Part shown: in pieces, positions 1-7,393 of the stretch | Position numbering within the stretch: position 1 is the stretch's first letter | How the letters are laid out: the number at the start of each line of letters is the position of its first letter | Assembly: GCA_913773715.1 (NCBI GenBank) | Contig: CAJYHD010000120.1 | Coordinates: 1 to 24,824 of the forward strand | Direction: 5' to 3' | Length of the DNA: 24,824 bases | Source: an uncultured Sphingobium sp. | Lineage (GTDB): Bacteria; Pseudomonadota; Alphaproteobacteria; Sphingomonadales; Sphingomonadaceae | Notes under the pieces: generated by a model | Databases searched by the model: none | Told to the model about the DNA's origin: nothing | The model's input: only the letters and a program-made list of their open reading frames with translations | Translations under genes and position numbers: made by a program

Positions 1-942
1 GGCGGCAAACCATTGCCTCACCGCGCCGATCGCGCGGCCATCCCAAGCGCCCGCCAGCCCACGCGCCACGTGCAGCGACACTTCCTCACCTTCGGCATAA
101 TCACCTCGCGGAAGGGCGGCGACCTGCGCGTCGGTCAGGCTTTCGAGCCGGTATCCCGGCTTCTCGACGGTCGCGACCAGGGGGGATATCGTATTGTCGG
201 GCGGGACCGGCTGATAGACGCCGGAATAGCTATTCTGCGGCCTGACCGAGCCGCCATACATGAAGGTATTGGCCTGCGCCGTGCGGGTCAGCGCGGGCCA
301 CGCCTCGGTGCCAGCGCCGAGCGACTGGCCATATACGAAGGACAGCAGCCGCGTACCGGTCAGTGCTGCGATCTTCGCGCCGTGTCGGGTCTCGGTGACG
401 GCGCGGGCACGGGTGGCAAGCGCCTGATCCTCGAACAGCATCCGCAGTCGCGCGGACGGGCCGACCTGGGCGAGGTGAATATCCCCGTCCTTCAGGCCCA
501 GCATCACGCGGCCCGCCACGTCGGTCAGTGCGTACCGCCAAGCGGACGACGTGCCCACCAGCACCATCCCGCGCCGGTCAGCCTCGCCATACATTTCGAC
601 AGCGCCGCCACGAGGGAGGAAAAGGCCGTTGACCAGCCAGCGGTGACGATCGTCCCAAGCCGCAATAATGCGCCCGGCCGCGCTTCGGATCGCGCCGCGC
701 ACGGCGCGCACGCCAGGGATACGCGCCTCGATCGTGCCGATGCGATAGTGGCCGCGCAGGCTTTCGGTCGCGGCCTTGGCATCAGCGAGGGCCATATCGA
801 CTTCGGCGACGGTCGGCTCGATCGCCGCGTCGACGAGGCTGCCGATCGTCACGCCGACCGTCTGACCATTGGCGTCGAGTGCGGGCACAAGCTCTTGTCC
901 GGTCGGATTGGGCAGCTTGGTCAGCGCGGAGATTTTGGCCAC
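1..942 (-). CDS. Tail fibre/appendage protein with SGNH-esterase-like motif (3' end cut by window)
   Basis: This open frame of 314 codons starts at a GTG and runs off the left edge without a stop. An AAAGGA-like ribosome site lies 9 nt before the GTG, and the start is 13 nt after the stop of the upstream fibre gene. About 200 residues of fibre-like sequence lead into FVYGQSLGAG (G205-Q206-S207). This resembles block I of SGNH/sialate-O-acetylesterase-type hydrolases, in which the Ser is the nucleophile; a Trp-Pro-rich stretch follows. Blocks III and V, with the catalytic Asp/His, would lie outside the window, so activity is not proven. Position after a collar-type fibre suggests a virion appendage that trims O-acetyl groups from host surface polysaccharide. 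It could instead be a non-enzymatic fibre. Translation of the frame is certain as read; function is inferred. Confidence 0.72.
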   Translation of the reverse strand, partial: MAKISALTKLPNPTGQELVPALDANGQTVGVTIGSLVDAAIEPTVAEVDMALADAKAATESLRGHYRIGTIEARIPGVRAVRGAIRSAAGRIIAAWDDRHRWLVNGLFLPRGGAVEMYGEADRRGMVLVGTSSAWRYALTDVAGRVMLGLKDGDIHLAQVGPSARLRMLFEDQALATRARAVTETRHGAKIAALTGTRLLSFVYGQSLGAGTEAWPALTRTAQANTFMYGGSVRPQNSYSGVYQPVPPDNTISPLVATVEKPGYRLESLTDAQVAALPRGDYAEGEEVSLHVARGLAGAWDGRAIGAVRQWFAA

Positions 943-955
943 GATCTTGAATCCT

Positions 956-1972
956 TTACCGGCCGATCGCGATCCAGCGGATCGCGTCGATATTGGTGCT
1001 GTCGCTCGCCTGCTTCTGGACAAAAACGGTGAAGGTCGACGCGGTCAGAGCGCGCTCCTGGGCGTAACTGTCGCAGCGAATGTCACCGCGACTGTTGATC
1101 GCGATCGGGGCGGCGAAGAGGCACGCATTGGGGAATGGCGTGGCGAATGCGATGTCGATCGGCCCCTCGCCATGCGGTCCGGATGTCAGGCCGATCTTTA
1201 CGTAAATGCCCGGCGCAATCTGGAATTCGCCGTTCGTCGCGATCGTACCCGCCAGAGCAGCGAGGCCCGCCGGGGTGAGGGCCACATCGCCCCGCGTGCC
1301 CGCCAGCACCTCGGCCGAGCTGGCGGCGTCGACGGTCAGCGTGCGATTGCTAGTCAGGTCGCCACCGCCCTTGACCAGGCCGGAGCCGTAGATGGTCTTG
1401 CTGGTCAATCCATTCAGCGCCTGGGTGACCATATCGAGCGCGCTGGCGATCATCGCCTTGACGATCGCGCCCGTCGTTACCCGGGTCGCATCGCCCGCAT
1501 TGGCTTCTGCCAGCGTGGCAAGCTCTACGACTCCTTTGACCTCGGTCGTGCCGGGCGGATTGAGGAAATTCGTATCGCCGAAGCGGATGCTGGCGGCGGT
1601 CGCCTCGGGAAAGGCGATGTCGATCGCCAGCGCCAGGGTCGATCCGGTCGATTTCTCGACGAGGATCACCGGTTGGCAATAGGTGGCGAATAGCGTCCCA
1701 TCGCCCAGGAAAAGGCCAAAGCCGCGCACCGAATAGGACAGCGCCGCATCGTCCTGCACGGTCATATGCACGATATTGTCGGCGACCTTCGCCCCCGATA
1801 CCGTGTCGACCCGGCGAAATTCACCAGGCAGCGCGGTCAGCGTCGGCGCGGCGACGAATTCGGTATTGCTCAGCCCGACATGGGTGACGGTCAGGTCGAC
1901 GCCGGTATCGGTCTGTGCAGCAGTGAAACGACCCAGCCCGGCCGTGGTCATGGTCAGGATCAGCGCGGTCAT
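956..1972 (-). CDS. H: Collar-type tail fibre protein (P2 gpH-like)
   Basis: The product is 338 aa. The N-terminal ~150 residues (TTAGLGRFTAAQ..., then a GLFL-D-GTLFA stretch) match the tail-collar/DUF3751 fibre N-terminus that attaches P2-type fibres to the baseplate. Residues ~160-200 (GVVELATLAEANAG) form the repeat linker common in phage fibres. The C-terminus (FPNACLFAA through DAIRWIAIGR) looks like the gp53-like fibre tip domain, the likely receptor-binding end. The start ATG overlaps the stop of gene I by 4 nt (ATGA), so translation is coupled to the baseplate operon. No separate fibre-assembly gene (P2 gpG) is seen downstream; the next gene is the SGNH-type fibre. Role confidence is high, receptor unknown. 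Confidence 0.88.
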   Translation of the reverse strand: MTALILTMTTAGLGRFTAAQTDTGVDLTVTHVGLSNTEFVAAPTLTALPGEFRRVDTVSGAKVADNIVHMTVQDDAALSYSVRGFGLFLGDGTLFATYCQPVILVEKSTGSTLALAIDIAFPEATAASIRFGDTNFLNPPGTTEVKGVVELATLAEANAGDATRVTTGAIVKAMIASALDMVTQALNGLTSKTIYGSGLVKGGGDLTSNRTLTVDAASSAEVLAGTRGDVALTPAGLAALAGTIATNGEFQIAPGIYVKIGLTSGPHGEGPIDIAFATPFPNACLFAAPIAINSRGDIRCDSYAQERALTASTFTVFVQKQASDSTNIDAIRWIAIGR

Positions 1973-2625
1973 GGGCGGGTGTCCAGAAAAGAGCCGTCAC
2001 CCGCTTCTATCGGCTCGCCGTCCTCGGTCTGGAGATAGGCGGCCCAATCGGGCGATCGGTCGATGGTCATGGTGGCGTTGGCGCGCGTATAGGCGAAGGC
2101 GCGCACGACGCCGGTGATGCCGACCGCGCCCGCTGCGCGGATCTCCTGCACCAGCCGCATATGTTCGCGGAGCGGCTTGACCCGTGAAATCTCGCGTACG
2201 ATCGCGTCGGCAAAGTCTGCGGTCGAACGGCGTCCGCCGGGGGCGGTGCCATCGGGCAGCACCATCGGCACGATGACGTCGAACGTGTTAGTGGGGCGGC
2301 GCGGGCTGACCTCGTGCCACTCGACCAGCTTCGCCAGTTGGTCGAACCGGGACAGTACCTCTTGGACCGAGGCGCGGGTGCCCTTGCGCCGATGGAAGGC
2401 GATCGAATTGGCGATGGCGGCGCGCTTGTCCGCCTCGGACCAGTCAGCATCCCAGGCGTCGACCGATTCCCCATAAGCGAGCCATGGCAAAAGGAATGCC
2501 GGCGCCGTCATCGGATCGGCGACAGCATCCGCCAGTGCGCCCACGTCGATATCGGGGCGCAGGGTCGCTCCCGCCTCCAACGCACGCATGAGCGGCGTGG
2601 CATTGGGGGGAAGCAAGCTATTCAT
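1969..2625 (-). CDS. I: Baseplate/tail protein I (P2 gpI family)
   Basis: A 218-aa product is predicted from the ATG at 2625. The start MNSLLPPNATPLMRALE is the standard beginning of this family. The longer open frame reaching 2829 lies inside gene J and is Arg/Ser-rich out-of-frame sequence, so it is not used. An ATG 12 nt further upstream (2637) is an alternative. The central DADWSEADKRAAIANSIAFH and HRRKGT segment is the conserved family core. In P2, gpI sits in the baseplate and tail-tip region, joining wedge protein J to the fibres. The 5' end overlaps J by 8 nt and the 3' end overlaps the fibre gene by 4 nt, giving a J-I-H chain as in P2. Confidence 0.9.
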   Translation of the reverse strand: MNSLLPPNATPLMRALEAGATLRPDIDVGALADAVADPMTAPAFLLPWLAYGESVDAWDADWSEADKRAAIANSIAFHRRKGTRASVQEVLSRFDQLAKLVEWHEVSPRRPTNTFDVIVPMVLPDGTAPGGRRSTADFADAIVREISRVKPLREHMRLVQEIRAAGAVGITGVVRAFAYTRANATMTIDRSPDWAAYLQTEDGEPIEAGDGSFLDTRP

Positions 2626-3514
2626 CGTAACCGGCATGAGTGACGGTGATCGCGGTACAATGCGCCGCCTGGGTGGCGTCACAGACGATCTCGGCAAGCG
2701 GGGCGTCCAAGACCACCCGCTGCACGCCCTCGACGCTGAGCGCGGCCGAGATGCCCGACAGCGTGATATTGCGGCCAAGCTTGCGCGAACGGGTGAGATA
2801 GGCGTCGAGACCGGCGCGGGCATTGGCAAGGATCAGGGCGGCGTCGGGGCCTGCGAACGTCCAAAGGCGCGCGTTGACGGTGAAGGGAATTATGGCGGCG
2901 CTGGCGACCGTGACCAGATCGCCGAGCGGTCGAATGGCTGGGTCGGCGACGATCGCGCGGACCGCGTCAAGAATCTCGCTCGACGCCGCGCCATCGCCCT
3001 CCCGCGATAGGACGGAGACAAGGACCTCACCGCGCGCGGGGGTGGTCGCACTCGCGTCGAGGACTTGGGCGCTGGCGTCCTTCGCGTGCGCCACATAGGA
3101 CAGTTCGGTCCCGGTTGTTACGAATTTCTCTGGACCAAGGACGATGCGGCCCCGGTAATCGTCGTCATCCTCCATCACCGCCGGCGAGCCGGTAACTTCG
3201 TTCGCGGGGAACAGCGTCAACCGCACGACGCCGATCGCGGCCCCGATATGATCAAGCGTCGCGCCTCGCGCATAGGCGACCAGCCTCCCGACCAAGCGTT
3301 CGTTGAAATCCTGCTGATCGAGCATGCGGTAATAGGCGGCGACGCGCAGGACCTTGACGGCCGGATCACTTTCCATGGTCGCATCAAAGCTGGGCAGGAT
3401 CGTCTGGACGCGCGCCACCATCTGATTGAAGGTCGCATCGTAGTCGACCGGCGCGACGATCGTCGGTTGCGCCAGGCGAGACAGATCAACGGTGGTGGAT
3501 AGGTTGGCGGCCAT
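2618..3514 (-). CDS. J: Baseplate assembly protein J (P2 gpJ family)
   Basis: The 298-aa product is the usual size for Baseplate_J proteins of P2-like phages. The N-terminal ESDPAVKVLRVAAYYRM and LDHIGAAIGVVR segments and the mid-region GEVLVSVLSREGDG are typical of the family. The protein is a wedge component of the contractile-tail baseplate. It is the first gene after an Ogr-type palindrome (centre at 3572), 58 nt before the ATG, so it probably heads its own late transcript. In P2, V and W precede J in this operon; here they are missing and J is promoter-proximal. No strong ribosome site precedes the ATG. If transcription starts at the P2 distance from the palindrome, the mRNA would have almost no leader. 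Confidence 0.93.
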   Translation of the reverse strand: MAANLSTTVDLSRLAQPTIVAPVDYDATFNQMVARVQTILPSFDATMESDPAVKVLRVAAYYRMLDQQDFNERLVGRLVAYARGATLDHIGAAIGVVRLTLFPANEVTGSPAVMEDDDDYRGRIVLGPEKFVTTGTELSYVAHAKDASAQVLDASATTPARGEVLVSVLSREGDGAASSEILDAVRAIVADPAIRPLGDLVTVASAAIIPFTVNARLWTFAGPDAALILANARAGLDAYLTRSRKLGRNITLSGISAALSVEGVQRVVLDAPLAEIVCDATQAAHCTAITVTHAGYDE

Positions 3515-3559
3515 GACAGCCGGTTACGCCGCGCATCGCCGGGCGATGCCATCGCCGGC

Positions 3560-3584
3560 TGTTGTCGGGCCCGGCGTTACAACA
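3560..3584. promoter_or_regulatory. Ogr-type late activator palindrome 1 (upstream of J)
   Basis: The site reads TGTTGT-N13-ACAACA, a perfect inverted repeat. The same 6-13-6 layout occurs at two other late-operon heads in this window and nowhere else that I found. P2 Ogr/Delta activators bind dyads of the TGT...ACA type about 55 bp upstream of late transcription starts. The centre here is 58 nt from the J start codon on the minus strand. Binding by the Ogr-like protein encoded at 19778-20113 is inferred. Confidence 0.72.
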
Positions 3585-3592
3585 GGGATGGG

Positions 3593-4204
3593 TTACGGCT
3601 GGATAGCCCCAGCGACCTGGTCCAAGATGCGTAGCCGATCGTCGGCCGTCATGCCGATCACCACTCGGGCAGGGTAGGCGACCTGCGGAGAATTGGGATC
3701 GCGGGTCACCGTATCGCGCAGGCCGTATTGGTGGACCGACATGATTCTGGCCATCGCACCGACGAACCCGACGCGGGCTTCGCCGGCCGTGCTTTCGCGA
3801 CGGAGATAGCGCGGCTCACCGGCGCGCTGGAACATCCGCTCCTGGCGGACCGACTTGCGCGCCGATCGGGACGGTGAATTCTCATCCCGCATGCGCTTGG
3901 CACGGAGGCGACCGCTCTTCTTGCGTTTGCGCGGGGTCATGTCGCCGCCCTCAGGCTCGACATTGGCGCGCAGACGGCGGGCGTTGGCGGTACGCAAGTC
4001 CGTCGCGATCGCACGGGTCAGCTTGGTTCGCTCGGCCGGTGCCAAGCGGCTGGCGAGGTCCTCGAGCGCGCCGGTCAGCGGCGAAAAGTCATCGAAGGCG
4101 CTATCACGACCGGCCGCAGCCGATGCCGCCCGGCGACGCAGTGTGCGTCGCGCGGCCCTTGCATCCGCCCCCCTCCCCCGCGCGATCTCGTCTAGTTCGC
4201 TCAT
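3593..4204 (-). CDS. S: Tail completion / virion morphogenesis protein S (P2 gpS family)
   Basis: A 203-aa product starts at MSELDEIARG. This ATG overlaps the stop of gene R by 4 nt (ATGA); the longer open frame upstream is out-of-frame sequence of R. The core LEDLASRLAPAERTKLTRAI followed by a basic stretch (MTPRKRKK) and the C-terminal VHQYGLRDTVTRDP / YPARVVIGMT segment match the phage virion morphogenesis family. With R, gpS completes the tail so that it can join the head. It is the last gene of the long operon that starts at O; the Ogr palindrome and J follow directly. V and W are not present after it. Confidence 0.88.
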   Translation of the reverse strand: MSELDEIARGRGADARAARRTLRRRAASAAAGRDSAFDDFSPLTGALEDLASRLAPAERTKLTRAIATDLRTANARRLRANVEPEGGDMTPRKRKKSGRLRAKRMRDENSPSRSARKSVRQERMFQRAGEPRYLRRESTAGEARVGFVGAMARIMSVHQYGLRDTVTRDPNSPQVAYPARVVIGMTADDRLRILDQVAGAIQP

Positions 4205-4668
4205 GGAACCAGTCGCGTCTCGCCCAGCCATACCTCTGAAAGCGAACCGCCGATCGGCGTTTCGCCGGCGATCGGCGGTTCGGGGTGATGTTCGACGTTC
4301 CAACCGCCGGCAACCTGCTGTGCGGTGCACGCCTCGGTCAGTTCGAACGCAAATGCCAAGTCCCAGCTTTTCTCGTCGATGATATCGGCGGCAAAGTTTA
4401 GTGCGTTATCTTCGCGCACAAAGTCGAGCAGCCGTTCGGGCTGATGCTGGCGCAGCCACAATAGCAACGGCACCGCGATTTCATCAGGACCGGACGTGCA
4501 ATCGCGAAATTCGAGCCGCATCGTATAGCGCCACTCGAAGCCCAAACCTGGTGCCAGGCGTGACACCAACCGTCCCTTATCAATGAAGATGACGAGGTTT
4601 TGCGGGTTGGTCTCATATTCGGGCAGCGCCCTGGTCAACGCCTCCCGTAGCGATCCGGGTTTAATCAT
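4201..4668 (-). CDS. R: Tail completion protein R (P2 gpR family)
   Basis: The 155-aa product begins MIKPGSLREALTRALPEY, the family's characteristic opening. NLVIFIDKGRLVSR and GFEWRYTMRLEF follow, then LLLWLRQHQPE. gpR acts with gpS at the end of tail assembly and is needed for a stable head-tail joint. The start overlaps the 3' end of Rz1 by 8 nt and the stop overlaps S by 4 nt. This keeps the P2 arrangement of tail completion genes directly after the lysis genes. Confidence 0.9.
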   Translation of the reverse strand: MIKPGSLREALTRALPEYETNPQNLVIFIDKGRLVSRLAPGLGFEWRYTMRLEFRDCTSGPDEIAVPLLLWLRQHQPERLLDFVREDNALNFAADIIDEKSWDLAFAFELTEACTAQQVAGGWNVEHHPEPPIAGETPIGGSLSEVWLGETRLVP

Positions 4669-5002
4669 GAGGGGGTGCGCTCTTTACCGGGCAGGTGCCG
4701 GGGCTGACCCAGTTGGTCAACCGGTCGACACGGTCGGCATTGGCTCCGAAGGCCCGCGCCAGGCGAATGATACCCGCGCGCAACCCGCTGGGGATTTGCG
4801 CGACCAGGTCCGGGTCTTCCGGCAAGCCGGCCGGGCGATCGGCGCAGGTCATCAGGTCCGCCGGCGGCTTCGGCGTATCGACCTTTACCGCGACCGGTGG
4901 GGGCGCGGGCAAGTTAGCGGGTCGGGGCGCGCAGGCCGGCAACGCCATTGACAGCAGCAGTCCATTCACGATCGACGAGGTTGCGACGTTCGGCTTTTTC
5001 AT
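4661..5002 (-). CDS. Rz1-like outer-membrane spanin lipoprotein
   Basis: From the ATG at 5002 the product is 113 aa. It starts MKKPNVATSSIVNGLLL and has a lipobox L21-P22-A23-C24, so lipidation at Cys24 is expected. A proline-rich stretch (PRPANLPAPPPVAVKV) follows at once, as is usual for Rz1 o-spanins. Its 5' end lies in another frame inside the 3' end of the Rz gene (89 nt overlap), the classic nested Rz/Rz1 arrangement. Together with Rz it fuses inner and outer membranes in the last step of lysis. At 113 aa it is longer than lambda Rz1, with an extra C-terminal region containing two Cys residues. A longer start reaching 5071 is possible but lacks an N-terminal signal. Confidence 0.82.
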   Translation of the reverse strand: MKKPNVATSSIVNGLLLSMALPACAPRPANLPAPPPVAVKVDTPKPPADLMTCADRPAGLPEDPDLVAQIPSGLRAGIIRLARAFGANADRVDRLTNWVSPGTCPVKSAPPHD

Positions 5003-5381
5003 CGGCGGCTTCCATCCTGAGAGCAGCGGCGCGCGCCGCTTCGGCCGCGACGCGCGCGGCCCGGTTGTCATGGAGAGTGCGGGCGCTGGCCTCTTTCAAT
5101 TCATCGGCGAGCAGCTGCGCGGACTGTTGCGCGGCGTCGCGTTCGAGCCGCGCCAGGCCCGCCACGCGCTGGCCGCACTGGACCCCGCGCGCCGCACCCT
5201 TGCTCGCGGCCCACTCGACGCCGGCGGACGCGCAAATCTTCTCGGCCGCATGAACCGCGCCGTCGCGATCGGCCTGCATCTGGCGGTACTGGACATAGAG
5301 CCAGGCACCAGCAGCCGCGACGGCGAGCAGGACGATGAAGCTGGCCTCGGCGCGCAGCTTGGCGAACAGGGTACGGAACAT
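4914..5381 (-). CDS. Rz-like inner-membrane spanin
   Basis: The 155-aa product starts at MFRTLFAKLRAEAS. One membrane segment (residues ~13-30) is followed by a long Ala/Glu/Arg-rich periplasmic helix with coiled-coil character up to the C-terminus. This is the form of i-spanins. The ATG overlaps the endolysin stop by one base (TGATG), and the gene contains the start of Rz1 in another frame. The longer open frame upstream is endolysin sequence in a different frame and was rejected. The role is inferred from layout and topology rather than from sequence identity. Confidence 0.82.
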   Translation of the reverse strand: MFRTLFAKLRAEASFIVLLAVAAAGAWLYVQYRQMQADRDGAVHAAEKICASAGVEWAASKGAARGVQCGQRVAGLARLERDAAQQSAQLLADELKEASARTLHDNRAARVAAEAARAAALRMEAADEKAERRNLVDREWTAAVNGVAGLRAPTR

Positions 5382-5953
5382 CAGGACAGGTCCTTCACGC
5401 AAAGGGCATGCTCGCGAGCACGGCGCGCGACCAAGCCGGGCACAACGCGACCGCCCGCGCGGTTCCATGCGGGCATCGCGTCGCAGGCGGCGCGCCATTG
5501 TCGCGCGCGGAACAGCCGGGCGGCGGTCGAGCCGCAGAAGCGGCGGACACCAATGTTATAGGCGAGCGAAACCGCCGCGATCGCCTGCCCCTCGCGACCG
5601 TACAGCGCGGGTACGCAGTCGATGACGCCCTGCGCATGGTCGACCAGTTCGCGCTCGAGCAGCATCGTGCACTGCGCGGGCGTGTAGCGCTGACCCATTT
5701 TGATCCCGCGCGTGATCCCGTCGCAGGCGGTCGGGATGTTCACGATGTCGAGATAGGCGTCGAGATACTGTTTGCCGGACAGGTGTTTCAGCACGACCGC
5801 GCCGTCCGGCCGGGCGGATGCCTGGACCTTCCGTCCGCTTTCCTCGGCCGGGATCAGGGTGAACAGCGCCAGCGCCGCCCCCATGCTGCCGATCACGCCG
5901 GCGAGCGTCTTGCTCTTGGTCGCGCGCGCTGGCGCGGATGGCGTCGCGTTCAT
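5381..5953 (-). CDS. SAR-type endolysin, GH24-lysozyme-like, with atypical catalytic region
   Basis: The product is 190 aa from the ATG at 5953, which overlaps the holin stop (TGATG). Residues ~16-34 form a weakly hydrophobic Gly/Ala-rich segment (LAGVIGSMGAALALFTLIP) typical of signal-arrest-release endolysins, which reach the periplasm without a classical cleaved signal. The lysozyme core follows: D69-X5-T75 with YLDIVNIPTACDG fits the Asp and Thr of the E-X8-D-X5-T triad. The expected Glu position falls on S59-G60 (HLSGK); nearby acidic residues are E37, E38 and D65. Either the Glu has moved or this is a divergent subfamily. Later segments (GIKMGQRYTPAQC, AIAAVSLAYNIGV, WNRAGG) are typical of phage GH24 enzymes. 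Lysis function is likely; catalytic detail is uncertain. Confidence 0.83.
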   Translation of the reverse strand: MNATPSAPARATKSKTLAGVIGSMGAALALFTLIPAEESGRKVQASARPDGAVVLKHLSGKQYLDAYLDIVNIPTACDGITRGIKMGQRYTPAQCTMLLERELVDHAQGVIDCVPALYGREGQAIAAVSLAYNIGVRRFCGSTAARLFRARQWRAACDAMPAWNRAGGRVVPGLVARRAREHALCVKDLS

Positions 5954-6309
5954 CACTTGGGGTCCTTCTTGGTGGGGAGGAAGCCGATCAGGCGGTCGCG
6001 CAGCATCGCCGGCGCTTCGCCCACCGCCTTGACGACGCCGGCGGCAAAGGCGGGCGCCGCGCGATACGCGACCAGGCCGAGCAGGAAGGCGATTGCCTGC
6101 AGCACGTAGGGATGCAGTTCCGCGACAGCGCCAAGGGCGCGGCCGACGAAATAGCTGATCGTCACGCCCACCCACAGGCGCGCCGCGCGACCTGACCAAG
6201 TCAGGCCGGGCTCATAGAAAAGGCTGACGATCGCGCCCAGCGCCGGAGGAACCAGGCTCAACAGAAAGGACAGAGCCCAATCGACCATCTCATGCAGAAG
6301 CTTGTCCAT
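5953..6309 (-). CDS. Putative holin
   Basis: A 118-aa product starts at MDKLLHEMVDWALS, 2 nt after the stop of gene X. It has about three hydrophobic segments (residues ~12-31, ~44-62, ~67-85) and a basic tail ending KKDPK. The place between X and the endolysin is where P2 has holin gene Y, and the size and charged C-terminus fit a class I-like holin. It would permeabilise or depolarise the inner membrane, which also releases the SAR endolysin. I recognise no specific holin signature, so the call rests on topology and context. Confidence 0.75.
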   Translation of the reverse strand: MDKLLHEMVDWALSFLLSLVPPALGAIVSLFYEPGLTWSGRAARLWVGVTISYFVGRALGAVAELHPYVLQAIAFLLGLVAYRAAPAFAAGVVKAVGEAPAMLRDRLIGFLPTKKDPK

Positions 6310-6311
6310 GG

Positions 6312-6524
6312 TCAGTCCCAAAGCTGGAGAAGTTGGATTTCGGATGCGGTCGACGGCAGCGTCGGGATGGTGACGGGGTGGCCTTCGGGGAGAGAGGCGG
6401 CGATCGCCGCCAGTCCGGGGTTCGCATCGAGCACGAGCTCGACCGCGCCGCTGCCCTTCCCCGTCGCGCGCCAGACCAGCGCGTCGAGGGTTTCGCCCTG
6501 GAGCGCGGGCACGATGTCGCTCAT
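6312..6524 (-). CDS. X: Tail protein X (P2 gpX family)
   Basis: This is a 70-aa protein. The pattern GETLDALVWRATGKG, then VLDANPGLAA and HPVTIP, is the LysM-like fold of gpX. The family is an essential small tail protein and its usual length is about 65-75 aa. The start overlaps gene L by 4 nt and the stop lies 2 nt before the holin start, giving the P2 order L-X-holin. Confidence 0.9.
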   Translation of the reverse strand: MSDIVPALQGETLDALVWRATGKGSGAVELVLDANPGLAAIAASLPEGHPVTIPTLPSTASEIQLLQLWD

Positions 6525-7003
6525 TGCAGGCGCACCCGCGATCGACGGCGGCCGAGAAAGTCACGGATCGCCACGGTCGCGGTGCGCAGCTGCTCACCGG
6601 CACCGGCCGCACGTTCCTCGTTGCGGTCACGGCCGTCGTTGGTGGCGCTGATATCGTTCTGGTTTTCGGCCAGGTCAGCGGCGGCATAGGCATGGACCGC
6701 GCGCCGCCACAGCACGACCAGGCGCGGCTCTCCACCGAGATTGCGATTGTCGTCGCCAGGTACGTCCTGCAGCCTAGTCACGCCCGCCGCGACCTGGACG
6801 GCGCGCCAGGCGGCGAGTTCACGGTCGACCGAGATGAATCCGCCGAGCAGCGCCTCGGCGACGCGACGCGGGCTTACGGCGGTCGGGACGTCGATCGCGG
6901 CGCGGAACGTGGTGATCGACAGGGCGGGCCACCAACCGTCGCCGGCGACGGCGTCGCCGATCGGCGGGGCATCCTGAGCGGGTGGCGCGGCGACGAAAGA
7001 CAT
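6521..7003 (-). CDS. L: Head completion/stabilisation protein L (P2 gpL family)
   Basis: The product is 160 aa. DGWWPALSITTFRAAIDVPTAVS near the N-terminus, then AAWRAVQVAAGVTRLQDVP and RLVVLWRRAVHAYAAADLAE, match the head completion family of P2-like phages. gpL closes and stabilises the filled capsid at the portal vertex. It follows M across a 391-bp interval that holds a small membrane protein gene and two GC-rich hairpins, rather than directly as in P2. The stop overlaps the X start by 4 nt. Confidence 0.9.
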   Translation of the reverse strand: MSFVAAPPAQDAPPIGDAVAGDGWWPALSITTFRAAIDVPTAVSPRRVAEALLGGFISVDRELAAWRAVQVAAGVTRLQDVPGDDNRNLGGEPRLVVLWRRAVHAYAAADLAENQNDISATNDGRDRNEERAAGAGEQLRTATVAIRDFLGRRRSRVRLQ

Positions 7004-7024
7004 GGACTAGATCCTCGGAGCTCG

Positions 7025-7116
7025 CCCCGGTTTACGGGGGGTGGGGATCAAGGGCCGGGTTCTGCGGCCGAAGCCGAGCGCCCGACTATGAACCGCCCCC
7101 CGAGCGCCGGGGGGCG
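7025..7116. repeat. Two GC-rich hairpins between small membrane gene and L
   Basis: The first inverted repeat has an 8-bp perfect stem (7094-7101 with 7109-7116) and a 7-nt loop. The second has a 5-bp CCCCG/CGGGG stem (7025-7029 with 7035-7039). Neither is followed by a T-run on the minus strand, so they are not clear intrinsic terminators. They may be mRNA processing or stability structures setting the M to L ratio. The 119 bp from 7004 to 7122 has no gene that I can support. Confidence 0.45.
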
Positions 7117-7122
7117 AGCCGG

Positions 7123-7392
7123 TCAGCGCGTGGAATCGCGCGTAAGGGTGATATTCCGGGGAACCGTCAGAATGATCGGGCGCGGCATGCCGGCACGATC
7201 GTAGGAATGGCGGATAGCATCTGCCGAAGCTTCGGCCTTCTCCTCTTCCCCACTCACAAAGCCCTCGATGTAGATAACATCGCGCGGCTGATGGAAGGGC
7301 CGCCACCGCTTCGCACGCATGGCCGAGCAGAATGCATCCGCCAGAATAACGACCGCCAGAAAGAACAAAAACTGCAGGATCGTATGCAACAT
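7123..7392 (-). CDS. Small membrane protein of unknown function
   Basis: This 89-aa ORF begins 1 nt after the stop of gene M (TGACATG), which strongly suggests coupled translation. Residues ~4-23 (TILQFLFFLAVVILADAFC) form one membrane segment, followed by a hydrophilic domain with an acidic patch (GEEEKAEASAD). The gene has no counterpart between M and L in P2. It could be an accessory lysis, exclusion or moron gene carried within the late operon. I do not recognise the family. Confidence 0.6.
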   Translation of the reverse strand: MLHTILQFLFFLAVVILADAFCSAMRAKRWRPFHQPRDVIYIEGFVSGEEEKAEASADAIRHSYDRAGMPRPIILTVPRNITLTRDSTR

Positions 7393-7393
7393 G

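Noticed and set aside
13..1032. Plus-strand 339-aa and 274-aa frames across the left end
   Set aside because: They are antisense to the fibre genes, Arg/Gly/Asp-rich with no domain, and have no ribosome sites. They are typical shadows in GC-rich DNA.
1969..2829. Full 286-aa version of gene I
   Set aside because: The first ~68 residues are out-of-frame sequence of gene J. The family start is the internal Met at 2625.
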